NCBI GenBank assembly: GCA_900771975.1
Contig: CAAGPV010000071.1
Coordinates: 121,899 to 185,898 of the forward strand
Direction of reading: 5' to 3'
Source of the DNA: an uncultured Prevotella sp.
GTDB taxonomy: Bacteria; Bacteroidota; Bacteroidia; Bacteroidales; Bacteroidaceae
Length of the DNA: 64,000 nt
Shown here: positions 53,482 to 62,191 of the stretch, one piece after another
Layout of the letters: each line of letters starts with the position of its first letter
Position numbering within the stretch: position 1 is the stretch's first letter
Translations under genes and position numbers: made by a program
Notes under the pieces: model-generated
Seen by the model: only the letters and a program-made list of their open reading frames with translations
Databases searched by the model: none
Told to the model about the DNA's origin: nothing

Positions 53482-53530
53482 TTAAGGTGAAAGAGTATAA
53501 CATACATTGGTTTATACACTTTCACCTTAA
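53482..53530 (-). terminator. terminator of the Skp-like lipoprotein gene
   Basis: TTAAGGTGAAAG (53482-53493) pairs with CTTTCACCTTAA (53519-53530); GTATAA/TTATAC adds a second paired segment. It lies 35 bases after the stop at 53565. Confidence 0.78.
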
Positions 53531-53564
53531 CTAATGATTACGGGATGAATAAAAAAGAAAACGA

Positions 53565-54167
53565 TTATTTCTTCATTCCTTTGTATGACTTGTTCAATCC
53601 GGCAATTACATCGTCTGTAATGTCGTAGGCAGCATCTCCATAGAGAATATTGTCTCCCTGTTTGGCAAAAATAACGCTGAATTTCTTGTCTTTATTATAT
53701 TTTGCCAAGAAGTGATGAATGCTATCTGATAGGGCCTTATTGTATTTTGCAACTTCTTGCTGATATTCTGCCCCTAAACGTTGTTGTAAAGCATCTCCGT
53801 CTTGAGCTTGTTTTTGGATGCTGGCTTGTACACGCTGGGCTTCTTCCTGTGACTTAAACTTGTTTTGTTGTAAATTCTGCTGGAAGTTAGCGGCAGCTTG
53901 TTGAATGCTTTCTTGCTTGCCTTGAAGCGTCTTGTGGATATTGGCTTCTTTTCCTTGCATAAGTTTTGTTACATCTTTCCAATATTGATATTGGCTCATA
54001 ATGCTGTCCACTTCGACGTATGCAATTTTAAGTCCACCATTGGTAGCGTTTGCTACAGTACCTTTTTGTTCTGATTTAGTGTCGTTTTTTTGAGGTTGAT
54101 TGTCGCAAGAGCAAATGGACAAACCTGCAAAGGCTACGATGGCCAAAGTCGAAAAAATCTTTTTCAT
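53565..54167 (-). CDS. OmpH/Skp-family lipoprotein
   Basis: A 200-residue envelope protein. The signal sequence MKKIFSTLAIVAFAGLSICS ends in a lipobox-like LSIC, so the mature protein may be lipid-anchored; classic Skp is soluble. IAYVEVDSIMSQYQYWKDVT is the usual OmpH N-terminal block, then a long Gln/Lys/Glu-rich coiled coil (residues ~70-150) that forms the Skp tentacles, and FSVIFAKQGDNILYGDAAYD and DDVIAGLNKSYKG. It probably chaperones outer-membrane proteins. A longer ORF to 54263 lacks a sensible start. Confidence 0.88.
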   Translation of the reverse strand: MKKIFSTLAIVAFAGLSICSCDNQPQKNDTKSEQKGTVANATNGGLKIAYVEVDSIMSQYQYWKDVTKLMQGKEANIHKTLQGKQESIQQAAANFQQNLQQNKFKSQEEAQRVQASIQKQAQDGDALQQRLGAEYQQEVAKYNKALSDSIHHFLAKYNKDKKFSVIFAKQGDNILYGDAAYDITDDVIAGLNKSYKGMKK

Positions 54168-54171
54168 CTTT

Positions 54172-54372
54172 TTATATGTATTTACTTTTGTTCTTTTTCT
54201 GTTCTTCCCGATCTTGCTCCAACACACAATGAATGCCCTTTTTTCGAAGATAAACATTGTCATGAATGTGTTGCGAAGAAAATTTACCTCCTTTTTTGAT
54301 AATTATCTTGATGCTTAACATTGCTAATGCAATAGCAATAATTAACATGGTAAATAAGATCGTTGCCAACAT
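54172..54372 (-). CDS. 66-residue conserved-looking membrane protein
   Basis: A very small protein: one N-terminal membrane helix (MLATILFTMLIIAIALAMLS), then IKKGGKFSSQHIHDNVYLRK, then KGIHCVLEQDREEQKK. The helix followed by a GKF-x-H-x-RKRGI-x-C-V-x-Q-D tail resembles a short protein family I have seen in Bacteroidetes genomes, without known function. It ends 4 bases before the Skp-like gene and has TAACTTTG (minus, 54422-54415) at the right distance for a promoter. Opposite-strand ORFs here are shadows. Confidence 0.65.
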   Translation of the reverse strand: MLATILFTMLIIAIALAMLSIKIIIKKGGKFSSQHIHDNVYLRKKGIHCVLEQDREEQKKNKSKYI

Positions 54373-54493
54373 TTTTTATTAATTTTGCAATGCAAATATA
54401 TACATTTGTGGCTGCAAAGTTACTAAAAAGAGTTGGATAAAGTTGCTTGTCAGCCTTAAAAGTAGTGAAACTCAATTAAAAATAAATAGTAAA

Positions 54494-55945
54494 ATGGCAA
54501 AAGTTGAACTAAAACCTGCTTGCGTTTTCGAGCAGTTTGCAAAGATTAATGCAATACCTCGTCCTTCAAAGAGAGAGGAAAAAATGATAGACTATTTGAA
54601 AACATTTGGCGAAAGCCATGGGTTGGAAACAAAAGTTGACGAGACGGGGAATGTGTTGATACGAAAACCTGCCACCAAGGGTATGGAAAACAAGCCTACG
54701 GTTATTTTGCAAAGCCATATGGATATGGTTTGCGATAAGTTGGTAGACGTAGACTTCGACTTTGACAAAGATGCCATCCAGACATACATTGATGGAGAGT
54801 GGATGCACGCAAAGGGAACCACTCTTGGGGCAGACGATGGTATTGGCGATGCTATAGAACTGGCGATACTTGACAGCGATGATATTGAGCATGGACCTAT
54901 CGAGTGTGTTTTCACTCGTGACGAAGAAACAGGTTTGACGGGAGCATTCGGTATGAAAGCGGGCTTTATGAACGGGAAATATCTCATCAACCTCGATTCT
55001 GAAGAGGAAGGACAGATTTTTGTTAGTTGTGCAGGTGGCATCAACACTACCGCAACATTTTCTTTTCAGAGGGAACAACTTGGAGAAGACTTTTTCTTCC
55101 TTGAGATTTCGTTAAAAGGACTCAATGGTGGCCATTCGGGAGATGACATTAACAAAAAGCGAGCAAATGCTATAAAGATATTAGGCCGGTTCCTTTATAT
55201 GGAACAAGAAAAGATGGATTTGTATGTCGCTCAATGGAACTCTGGAAAGATGCACAATGCCATTCCACGTGATGGTAAGGTGGTTTTTGGTATTCCGGCA
55301 AACAAGAAGGAAGAAGTAAAGGCAGATTGGAACATTTTCACAAAGGATGTTGAGGACGAATTTCACGTTACTGATACAACTATGGAATGGACAATGGTTT
55401 CGGCTACAGCCCAAACGGTATTACCATTATCTGTAAGTAAGAATCTTGTTAGAGCCTTACAGGCTTTGGACAATGGTCCGTTAACAAATTGTCAAGATGA
55501 AGCTATTGCGTGGATGGTAGAAACATCAAGTAATGTTGCAAGTGTACAGAGCGAAGAGAACAAGGTGGTGATAGTATCCAGCCAGCGTTCAAACGTCATG
55601 AGCAATTTACGCAATATGGCCAATACGGTGAAAGCTACATTCCAATTGGCAGGAGCCGAGGTGGTTCAGAGTGATGGTTACCCTGCTTGGAAAATGAATC
55701 CAAACAGCGAGCTTGTTAAAGTTACGGTAGCCGCCTATAAAAAGCTATTTGGAAAAGATCCTAAAGTCTTGGGCATTCATGCAGGTTTGGAATGTGGCTT
55801 GTTTAGCGAAAAATATCCAGATTTGGATATGGTAAGTTTTGGACCAACGCTCCGCAATGTTCACACGCCGGACGAATGCTTGCTTATTCCAACAGTTCAA
55901 ATGGTATGGGACCATCTGCTTGAAATATTGAAAACAATAGATTAA
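54494..55945 (+). CDS. pepD: aminoacyl-histidine dipeptidase (peptidase D, M20 family)
   Basis: A 483-residue zinc dipeptidase that hydrolyses Xaa-His dipeptides. The metal site is in ILQSHMDMVCDK, TTLGADDGIGDAI, FTRDEETGLTGA and the last ligand in NVHTPDECLLIP; LNGGHSGDDINKKRANAIKI is the PepD-specific lid. I start at 54494 (MAKVELKPACVF) because the upstream ATG at 54443 adds a low-quality segment. The enzyme helps use peptides along with the DPP IV at 13425. Confidence 0.94.
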   Translation: MAKVELKPACVFEQFAKINAIPRPSKREEKMIDYLKTFGESHGLETKVDETGNVLIRKPATKGMENKPTVILQSHMDMVCDKLVDVDFDFDKDAIQTYIDGEWMHAKGTTLGADDGIGDAIELAILDSDDIEHGPIECVFTRDEETGLTGAFGMKAGFMNGKYLINLDSEEEGQIFVSCAGGINTTATFSFQREQLGEDFFFLEISLKGLNGGHSGDDINKKRANAIKILGRFLYMEQEKMDLYVAQWNSGKMHNAIPRDGKVVFGIPANKKEEVKADWNIFTKDVEDEFHVTDTTMEWTMVSATAQTVLPLSVSKNLVRALQALDNGPLTNCQDEAIAWMVETSSNVASVQSEENKVVIVSSQRSNVMSNLRNMANTVKATFQLAGAEVVQSDGYPAWKMNPNSELVKVTVAAYKKLFGKDPKVLGIHAGLECGLFSEKYPDLDMVSFGPTLRNVHTPDECLLIPTVQMVWDHLLEILKTID

Positions 55946-55966
55946 ACATTTTATGAAACAATCTAA

Positions 55967-56111
55967 AATTGCTTATTTATAGCAATTAAACATTTAACTT
56001 TGGCTTTGTTGACTTCTTTATATATAGAAGTATAGGGCCAAAGTTAATTGTCTTTATATTATTGTCATTGAAACAATACCATTGGAAATGGTTTGTTTTT
56101 TATAAAAACAA
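55967..56111. other. run of five adjacent hairpins between pepD and dnaB
   Basis: AATTGCT/AGCAATT (55967-55987), TTAACTTTGGC/GCCAAAGTTAA (55994-56047, 11-bp stem with an inner ACTTC/GAAGT), ATTGT/ACAAT (56061-56077), ACCATT/AATGGT (56078-56092) and TTGTTTTT/AAAAACAA (56093-56111). The last three abut without a gap. They may be the pepD terminator plus dnaB 5' leader structure. TAACTTTG at 55995-56002 is a possible -7 box. Confidence 0.55.
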
Positions 56112-56132
56112 CTTGAATAACGCAAAAATCAG

Positions 56133-57638
56133 ATGCCAGAGAAACCTACTACCAAGAATAGCCGTCGTCGCCAACCGGCTCCCATAGACAATACGTTTGG
56201 CCATCTCCAACCACAGGCCATCGAAATAGAACGTGTGATTCTTGGTGCCTTGATGATAGACAAAGATGCTTTTACTGTCGTATCAGATATTTTACGGCCG
56301 GAAACGTTTTATGAGCCCCGAAACCAGAAGATATTCCATGCTATCCAGTCTCTCAATATAAATGAGAATCCTGTTGACATAATGACAGTGACGGAAGAAC
56401 TGCGAAAGGAAGGAACACTTGAAGAGGTTGGTGGACCGGCCTATATCGTGGAATTGAGTTCTCACGTGGCATCCTCTGCAAACATTGCATATCACGCCCA
56501 CATATTGGCACAGAAGTGCTTGGCTCGTCAACTCATACATTTTGCAAGTATGGTAGAGACAGAGGCTTTCAACGAACAAACAGATGTTGACGAACTGATG
56601 CAGCGAGCAGAAGGAAAACTGTTTGAAATCTCCCAAAAGAATATGGCACAAGATTTCAAACAAATAGATACGGTGCTCGATGAGGCTCACCAAATACTAT
56701 TAAAGGCAGCAAGCAATTCCAGCGGATTGACAGGTGTTCCAAGTGGCTACCATAAGTTGGATGAAATAACTTCGGGTTGGCAAAATTCCGACCTTGTCAT
56801 TATAGCTGGCCGTCCGGCAATGGGTAAAACCTCTTTTGCTCTTAGTATAGCAAAAAACATTGCAGTAGATTACCACAAGCCAATCGCTTTTTTTTCGCTT
56901 GAAATGGATAGTGTGCAATTGGTGAACAGGCTAATCTCAAATGTTTGTGAAATATCGGGTAAGAAAATTCTAAGTGGACAGTTGTCCCCTGATGAATGGG
57001 AACGCTTTGACTCGAATGTCCGAAAGCTAAGGGGCGCCCCTATCTATATAGATGAAACTCCAAGTTTATCAATATTCGAACTTCGAACAAAAGCTCGCCG
57101 GTTAAAGAAAGAACATGGAATTGAAGTCTTGATGATAGACTATTTACAGCTGATGACAGCAAGTGGAATGAAGACCAATAGCCGGCAAGAAGAAGTTTCT
57201 GCCATAAGCCGTTCTTTGAAAGGATTGGCAAAAGAATTGGGTATTCCTATTTTGGCTCTGTCACAGTTGAGCCGTGATTTGGAAAAACGTGAAGGCATAG
57301 AAGGAAAACGGCCTCAGTTGAGCGACTTACGTGAATCGGGTGCAATAGAACAAGATGCCGATATGGTGTTGTTTGTGCATAGGCCGGAATATTTCCATAT
57401 ATATGACGACGGGCATGGACACGATATGCACGGAATGGCACAGATAATTATAGCCAAGCATAGAAAAGGAGCTACTGGTGACGTGACCTTGCGTTTCCGC
57501 GGAGAATTTACGCGTTTCTCTAATCCTGAAGATGAACCTCAAGACAATTTTCAGTTACCTGATGGCATGGGAGGCGAAATAATTGGAAGTAGAATTAATG
57601 GCGAGTTTCCTTCTGACAACAATCAGCCACCATTTTAA
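56133..57638 (+). CDS. dnaB: replicative DNA helicase
   Basis: A 501-residue hexameric helicase of the replication fork. The N-terminal domain (IERVILGALMIDKDAF, YEPRNQKIFHAIQSL) contacts primase. The RecA-like motor has Walker A AGRPAMGKTSFALSIA, H2 VLMIDYLQLM and H4 SDLRESGAIEQDADMVLFVH. No intein interrupts it. Its 5' region contains several hairpins. The SGNH hydrolase gene follows 37 bases later. Confidence 0.96.
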   Translation: MPEKPTTKNSRRRQPAPIDNTFGHLQPQAIEIERVILGALMIDKDAFTVVSDILRPETFYEPRNQKIFHAIQSLNINENPVDIMTVTEELRKEGTLEEVGGPAYIVELSSHVASSANIAYHAHILAQKCLARQLIHFASMVETEAFNEQTDVDELMQRAEGKLFEISQKNMAQDFKQIDTVLDEAHQILLKAASNSSGLTGVPSGYHKLDEITSGWQNSDLVIIAGRPAMGKTSFALSIAKNIAVDYHKPIAFFSLEMDSVQLVNRLISNVCEISGKKILSGQLSPDEWERFDSNVRKLRGAPIYIDETPSLSIFELRTKARRLKKEHGIEVLMIDYLQLMTASGMKTNSRQEEVSAISRSLKGLAKELGIPILALSQLSRDLEKREGIEGKRPQLSDLRESGAIEQDADMVLFVHRPEYFHIYDDGHGHDMHGMAQIIIAKHRKGATGDVTLRFRGEFTRFSNPEDEPQDNFQLPDGMGGEIIGSRINGEFPSDNNQPPF

Positions 57639-57675
57639 TCAATAACCGAAATATTAATTCTTAACAGTCTTTATA

Positions 57676-58362
57676 ATGAAAAGATACACATTATTTATAT
57701 TATGTGTCACGTTGGCTTTATCAGCAATGGCACAACGGGTTTCTATTTTAGGGGACTCTTATTCTACGTTTGAGGATTTTGTTACCCCACAGACAAATGA
57801 GTTGTGGTATTATGCAAAAAACGATACTTCAAAGACAGATGTAAACAGAGTGGAAGATACTTGGTGGTGGCAATTGATAAATGACAATAATTATCTTTTG
57901 TGTGTCAACAACTCTTATAGTGGTGCAACGATAGGGTATAGAGGCTATGACGGAAATGATTACTCGGAACGCTCATTCCTAAAACGAATGAGAAATATAG
58001 GTTCCCCCGATGTGCTACTCATTTTCGGTGCGACCAATGACAGTTGGAGTGGAGAGGTTGTTGGTAACTATAAATGGAGCAATTGGGAACAAGGAGATTT
58101 TTATGCATTTCGCCCTGCGATGGCATATATGCTTAATTGGTTGACGTTGCATCACCCAAACATGAAAATCTATTTCTTAATAAACAGTGAATTGCGTGAA
58201 GATATCACAGAATCGTGTGTGGAAATTTGTAATCATTACAATGTACCCTATATTCAATTGGTTAATATAGAAAAGAAAAATGGCCATCCGACTGTAAAAG
58301 GAATGAAAGCAATTGCAGCACAAGTGGAAGTTGTAGTAGGAAAGAATAATGGGGGAAAATAA
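57676..58362 (+). CDS. secreted SGNH/GDSL-family hydrolase
   Basis: A 228-residue exported esterase-like protein. The signal peptide is MKRYTLFILCVTLALSAMAQ. Block I is SILGDSYSTFEDF (nucleophile Ser), the Gly region NNSYSGATIGYRG, block III LIFGATNDSW, and the catalytic Asp/His pair is probably in GHPTVKG. It could deacylate polysaccharides or lipids; the substrate is unknown. It is a late gene of the dnaB stretch. After it comes the leu leader. Confidence 0.88.
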   Translation: MKRYTLFILCVTLALSAMAQRVSILGDSYSTFEDFVTPQTNELWYYAKNDTSKTDVNRVEDTWWWQLINDNNYLLCVNNSYSGATIGYRGYDGNDYSERSFLKRMRNIGSPDVLLIFGATNDSWSGEVVGNYKWSNWEQGDFYAFRPAMAYMLNWLTLHHPNMKIYFLINSELREDITESCVEICNHYNVPYIQLVNIEKKNGHPTVKGMKAIAAQVEVVVGKNNGGK

Positions 58363-58422
58363 GAAGGAAACCCACATTTTATGCATTAATTATAATAAAG
58401 CATAACATTTTTCTTTGATTTA

Positions 58423-58454
58423 TTTGGAGATTAAAACAATTATATCTATCTTTG
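58423..58454 (+). promoter_or_regulatory. promoter of the leu operon leader
   Basis: TTTG at 58423-58426, a 20-base spacer and TATCTTTG at 58447-58454. Transcription would begin near 58461, leaving a leader RNA of ~210 bases before leuA. Confidence 0.8.
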
Positions 58455-58482
58455 CATTGAATTAAGTAAAAAAGAAGAATAG

Positions 58483-58554
58483 ATGAAACAAATAGTAAAC
58501 ATTTTGGACATTATTATTCGAATTCGACTATGTAAGGATGGTTGGAAGTGTTGA
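58483..58554 (+). CDS. branched-chain amino acid leader peptide of the leu operon
   Basis: A 23-codon open frame with an ATG 22 bases after the predicted transcription start. It begins MKQIVNILD, continues IIIRIRL and ends CKDGWKC followed by TGA. Six Ile, two Leu and one Val in 23 codons, clustered at codons 4-16, are as expected for a ribosome-stalling leader. The last codons overlap the antiterminator strand 58542-58551. Too short for standard gene finders. Confidence 0.72.
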   Translation: MKQIVNILDIIIRIRLCKDGWKC

Positions 58555-58624
58555 TTAGTGTCTGAATGATAGCTAAAGAATATTTATAAAGACCCTTTAC
58601 ACTTCCAAGGTGTAAAGGGTCTTT
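58542..58624 (+). promoter_or_regulatory. transcription attenuator (antiterminator plus terminator) before leuA
   Basis: The terminator is a perfect 15-bp stem (58588-58602 with 58610-58624, loop TTCCAAG). TTGGAAGTGT at 58542-58551 is fully complementary to ACACTTCCAA at 58599-58608, which includes the upper left arm and loop, so it can act as antiterminator. A ribosome stalled at the Ile/Leu codons would leave 58542-58551 free and allow readthrough; one at the stop codon would cover it and let the terminator form. AACATTTT (58498-58505) can also pair with GAAGTGTT (58545-58552) as the protector. Confidence 0.75.
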
Positions 58625-58672
58625 CATTTAAATAACGAAACTAGAAGTTTAAAAATATATAAAGAAGATGTT

Positions 58673-60169
58673 ATGAGTGATAGGTTGTATGTTTTTGACA
58701 CAACTCTCCGAGATGGTGAGCAAGTTCCTGGTTGCCAATTGAATACTGTAGAAAAAATTCAGGTGGCTAAGCAGTTGGAACAACTTGGGGTAGATGTCAT
58801 AGAGGCAGGGTTTCCTATTTCAAGCCCAGGCGATTATCAGTCTGTAATAGAAATTAGTAAAGCCGTGACATGGCCAACTATATGTGCTTTGACGAGAGCT
58901 GTTGAAAAGGATATAGATGTAGCGGCTGAAGCCTTGAAATATGCGAAGAGAAAGCGTATCCATACAGGCATTGGAACAAGTGATAGTCATATTCGTTTCA
59001 AGTTCAACAGTACACGTGAAGAAATATTGGAGCGAGCTATTGCTGCGGTAAGATATGCAAAAAAATTTGTAGAAGATGTGGAATTCTATGCAGAGGATGC
59101 AGGAAGAACAGAGAATGAATATTTGGCCCAAGTGGTAGAAGCGGTCATCAAGGCAGGAGCAACAGTTGTTAATATTCCTGATACAACTGGATATTGTTTG
59201 CCAGAAGAGTATGGAGAAAAGATTAAATATCTCGTAGAGCATGTATCCAATATAGATAAAGCCCAAATTTCAACCCATTGCCATAACGATTTGGGTATGG
59301 CAACCGCCAATACTTTAGAAGGAGTGCTAAACGGTGCTAGACAAGTTGAGGTTACGATAAATGGTATTGGAGAGCGTGCCGGCAATACTTCTTTAGAGGA
59401 AATTGCAATGATTCTTCAATGTCACAAGCATGCAGGTATTTTTACCAACATCAATACGACAAAGATTTATCCTACATCGCGTATGGTAAGTTCCTTGATG
59501 AATATGCCGGTGCAACCCAACAAAGCAATTGTTGGAAGAAATGCGTTTGCCCATTCAAGTGGTATTCATCAGGATGGAGTGTTGAAAAACGCCCAAACTT
59601 ACGAGATAATGAACCCTAAGGATATAGGTCTTGATGACAATGCCATAGTCTTAACTGCACGTAGCGGTCGTGCAGCCTTAAAATACAGATTGCAGGTTAA
59701 TGGTATTGACGTTGATGAAGACAGACTTGATAAGTTATATAAGAAATTTTTACAACTGGCTGATCAGAAAAAAGAAATAACGGATGACGATGTATTGATG
59801 TTGGCCGGAGCAGATTCTGCCGAAATGCATGCAGTCAAACTTGAATACCTTCAAGTGACGACAGGTAAGGGAGTTAAGAGCGTTGCTTGCATCGGACTGG
59901 ATATATCGGGACAGAAATTTGAAGAATCGAGTTCTGGAAATGGACCTGTTGATGCCGCCATCAAGGCATTAAAACGTATTATCCGTAAGGAAATGACGCT
60001 GAAAGAGTTTACTATTCAGGCTATTTCGAAAGGTTCTGATGATGTGGGAAAGGTTCATATGCAAGTGGCTTATGACAACCAAATCTATTATGGATTTGGC
60101 GCAAACACCGATATTGTGACAGCTTCTGTAGAAGCATATATAGATTGTATAAACAAGTTTAGAAAATAA
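58673..60169 (+). CDS. leuA: 2-isopropylmalate synthase
   Basis: A 498-residue enzyme for the first committed step of leucine synthesis. The TIM barrel has FDTTLRDGEQVPGC, and AQISTHCHNDLGMATANTLE and HSSGIHQDGVLKN are the metal/substrate blocks. The LeuA dimer regulatory domain follows from residue ~390 (LEYLQVTTGKGVKSVACIGL). It heads the operon behind the attenuator. The upstream gap of 310 bases holds that leader and no other gene. Confidence 0.95.
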   Translation: MSDRLYVFDTTLRDGEQVPGCQLNTVEKIQVAKQLEQLGVDVIEAGFPISSPGDYQSVIEISKAVTWPTICALTRAVEKDIDVAAEALKYAKRKRIHTGIGTSDSHIRFKFNSTREEILERAIAAVRYAKKFVEDVEFYAEDAGRTENEYLAQVVEAVIKAGATVVNIPDTTGYCLPEEYGEKIKYLVEHVSNIDKAQISTHCHNDLGMATANTLEGVLNGARQVEVTINGIGERAGNTSLEEIAMILQCHKHAGIFTNINTTKIYPTSRMVSSLMNMPVQPNKAIVGRNAFAHSSGIHQDGVLKNAQTYEIMNPKDIGLDDNAIVLTARSGRAALKYRLQVNGIDVDEDRLDKLYKKFLQLADQKKEITDDDVLMLAGADSAEMHAVKLEYLQVTTGKGVKSVACIGLDISGQKFEESSSGNGPVDAAIKALKRIIRKEMTLKEFTIQAISKGSDDVGKVHMQVAYDNQIYYGFGANTDIVTASVEAYIDCINKFRK

Positions 60170-60182
60170 AAGAATAGCGAAG

Positions 60183-61577
60183 ATGAATACATTGTTTGAT
60201 AAAATTTGGGATAAGCATTGCGTACAAATTGTAAAGGATGGGCCAACACAGTTATATATAGACCGTTTGTATGCCCATGAAGTGACTTCTCCACAAGCTT
60301 TCCAAGGTTTGCGTGATAGGGGATTAAGATGTTTTCGCCCCAATCAAATTACATGTATGCCAGATCATAATACTCCTACACATGATCAAGACAAGCCTGT
60401 GGAAGACCCTATCGGAAAGAAGCAAATAGACACACTTGACAGAAATTGTGAAGAATTCGGACTTACAGAATATAAAATGAATACGAAGGATAATGGTATT
60501 ATCCATGTTGTAGGTCCAGAAAAAGGTCTTTCTTTACCTGGAATGACAATTGTTTGTGGAGACTCCCACACATCGACACATGGGGCAATGGGTGCTGTGG
60601 CATTCGGTATAGGAACGTCTGAAGTGGAAATGGTTATGGCTTCACAGTGTATATTGCAACAGAAACCCAAATCAATGCGTATAACCATCAATGGCAAGCT
60701 CGGAAAAGGGGTCGTTGCTAAAGATGTTGCACTCTATCTAATGGCTCAATTGACAACTTCTGGAGCTACAGGCTATTTTGTGGAATATGCAGGGGAAGTA
60801 GTCCGTAATATGAGTATGGAGGGCCGTTTGACATTATGTAACCTTTCGATAGAAATGGGCGCAAGAGGCGGTTTTGTTGCCCCAGATGAAACTACATTTG
60901 CTTATATAAAAGGTAGAGAGTTTGCTCCAAAGGGGAAGGATTGGGAAAGAGCAGTTGCTTATTGGCGAACCCTTAAGAGTGGCGATGATGCTATATTTGA
61001 CAAGGAGTTGGTTTTTGATGGAGCAGACATAGAACCTCGTATTACTTATGGAACAAATCCAGGTATGGGAATCGCAATATCTGAGTGTATTCCAACATTG
61101 GACGATATTGCAGAGGAAGAACAGGCGTCCTTTAAAAAGAGTTTGAACTATATGGGCTTTGAACCAGGTGAAAAACTTGAAAACCATCCGATAGATTATG
61201 TTTTCCTTGGAGCCTGTACCAATGGACGTATAGAGGACTTCCGGGCTTTTGCTTCGGTTGTAAAAGGACACCATAAAGCTAAAGACGTTATAGCATGGCT
61301 TGTGCCTGGAAGTTGGCTTGTTGACAAAGAAATTCGAGAAGAGGGAATAGACAAAGTGTTAAAAGATGCAGGTTTTGAAATACGCCAACCCGGATGCTCG
61401 GCTTGTCTTGCAATGAATGATGACAAAATCCCCTCAGGTAAATATAGCGTTTCTACTAGCAATAGAAATTTCGAAGGACGTCAAGGGCCTGGCTCAAGAA
61501 CTATTCTAGCATCTCCATTAGTGGCTGCAGCAGCTGCGATAACTGGTAAGATAATCGATCCGAGAGAATTCCTATAA
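60183..61577 (+). CDS. leuC: 3-isopropylmalate dehydratase large subunit
   Basis: A 464-residue aconitase-family protein that isomerises 2- to 3-isopropylmalate. The [4Fe-4S] ligands are in LGACTNGRIEDF and GCSACLAMN; PGMTIVCGDSHTSTHGAMGA is the usual substrate-site block. It partners the LeuD subunit and, in citramalate pathways, also processes citramalate. Lies 13 bases after leuA. Confidence 0.95.
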   Translation: MNTLFDKIWDKHCVQIVKDGPTQLYIDRLYAHEVTSPQAFQGLRDRGLRCFRPNQITCMPDHNTPTHDQDKPVEDPIGKKQIDTLDRNCEEFGLTEYKMNTKDNGIIHVVGPEKGLSLPGMTIVCGDSHTSTHGAMGAVAFGIGTSEVEMVMASQCILQQKPKSMRITINGKLGKGVVAKDVALYLMAQLTTSGATGYFVEYAGEVVRNMSMEGRLTLCNLSIEMGARGGFVAPDETTFAYIKGREFAPKGKDWERAVAYWRTLKSGDDAIFDKELVFDGADIEPRITYGTNPGMGIAISECIPTLDDIAEEEQASFKKSLNYMGFEPGEKLENHPIDYVFLGACTNGRIEDFRAFASVVKGHHKAKDVIAWLVPGSWLVDKEIREEGIDKVLKDAGFEIRQPGCSACLAMNDDKIPSGKYSVSTSNRNFEGRQGPGSRTILASPLVAAAAAITGKIIDPREFL

Positions 61578-61600
61578 ACGTTTTAAAAAGAACAACAGTT

Positions 61601-62191
61601 ATGAAACAGAAATTCAATGTAATTACTTCTACATGTATTCCCCTTCCTTTAGAAAATGTAGATACAGACCAAATAATTCCAGCTCGTTTCCTAAAAGCAA
61701 CAGACAAAAAAGGTTTTGGTGACCACCTTTTTTATGATTGGCGTTATGATAAAGACGGACGACCTAAAAAAGATTTTGTCTTGAATGACCCTAAATACCA
61801 TGGTGTAATCTTGGTTGCAGGTAAAAATTTTGGTTCTGGGTCTTCTCGCGAACATGCAGCATGGGCAATTGCTGGTTATGGAATAAGAGTGGTTGTTAGT
61901 AGCGCATTTGCTGATATTCATAAAAATAATGAACTGAATAACTTTGTTCTTCCTGTTCAAGTGAGTGAAATCTTTTTGAAGGAGTTGTTTCAAAGTATTG
62001 AAAAAGACTCTTCCACGCAGGTTGAAGTGGATTTGCCAAACCAGACAATTACCAACAAAGCAACAGGAAAAAGTGAACATTTTGAAATAAATGGGTATAA
62101 GAAACATTGTTTGATGAAAGGATTGGATGATGTTGACTTTTTAGTGCAAAATAAGGAAAAGGTAGAAGAATGGGAAAGGAAGAACCAGTAG
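61601..62191 (+). CDS. leuD: 3-isopropylmalate dehydratase small subunit
   Basis: A 196-residue swivel-domain subunit. TDQIIPARFLKATDKKGFG and GKNFGSGSSREHAAWAI carry the substrate-binding loops; DLPNQTITN is in the C-terminal part. It forms isopropylmalate isomerase with LeuC. The last 22 bases overlap the start of the next gene, so translation is likely coupled. Confidence 0.95.
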   Translation: MKQKFNVITSTCIPLPLENVDTDQIIPARFLKATDKKGFGDHLFYDWRYDKDGRPKKDFVLNDPKYHGVILVAGKNFGSGSSREHAAWAIAGYGIRVVVSSAFADIHKNNELNNFVLPVQVSEIFLKELFQSIEKDSSTQVEVDLPNQTITNKATGKSEHFEINGYKKHCLMKGLDDVDFLVQNKEKVEEWERKNQ

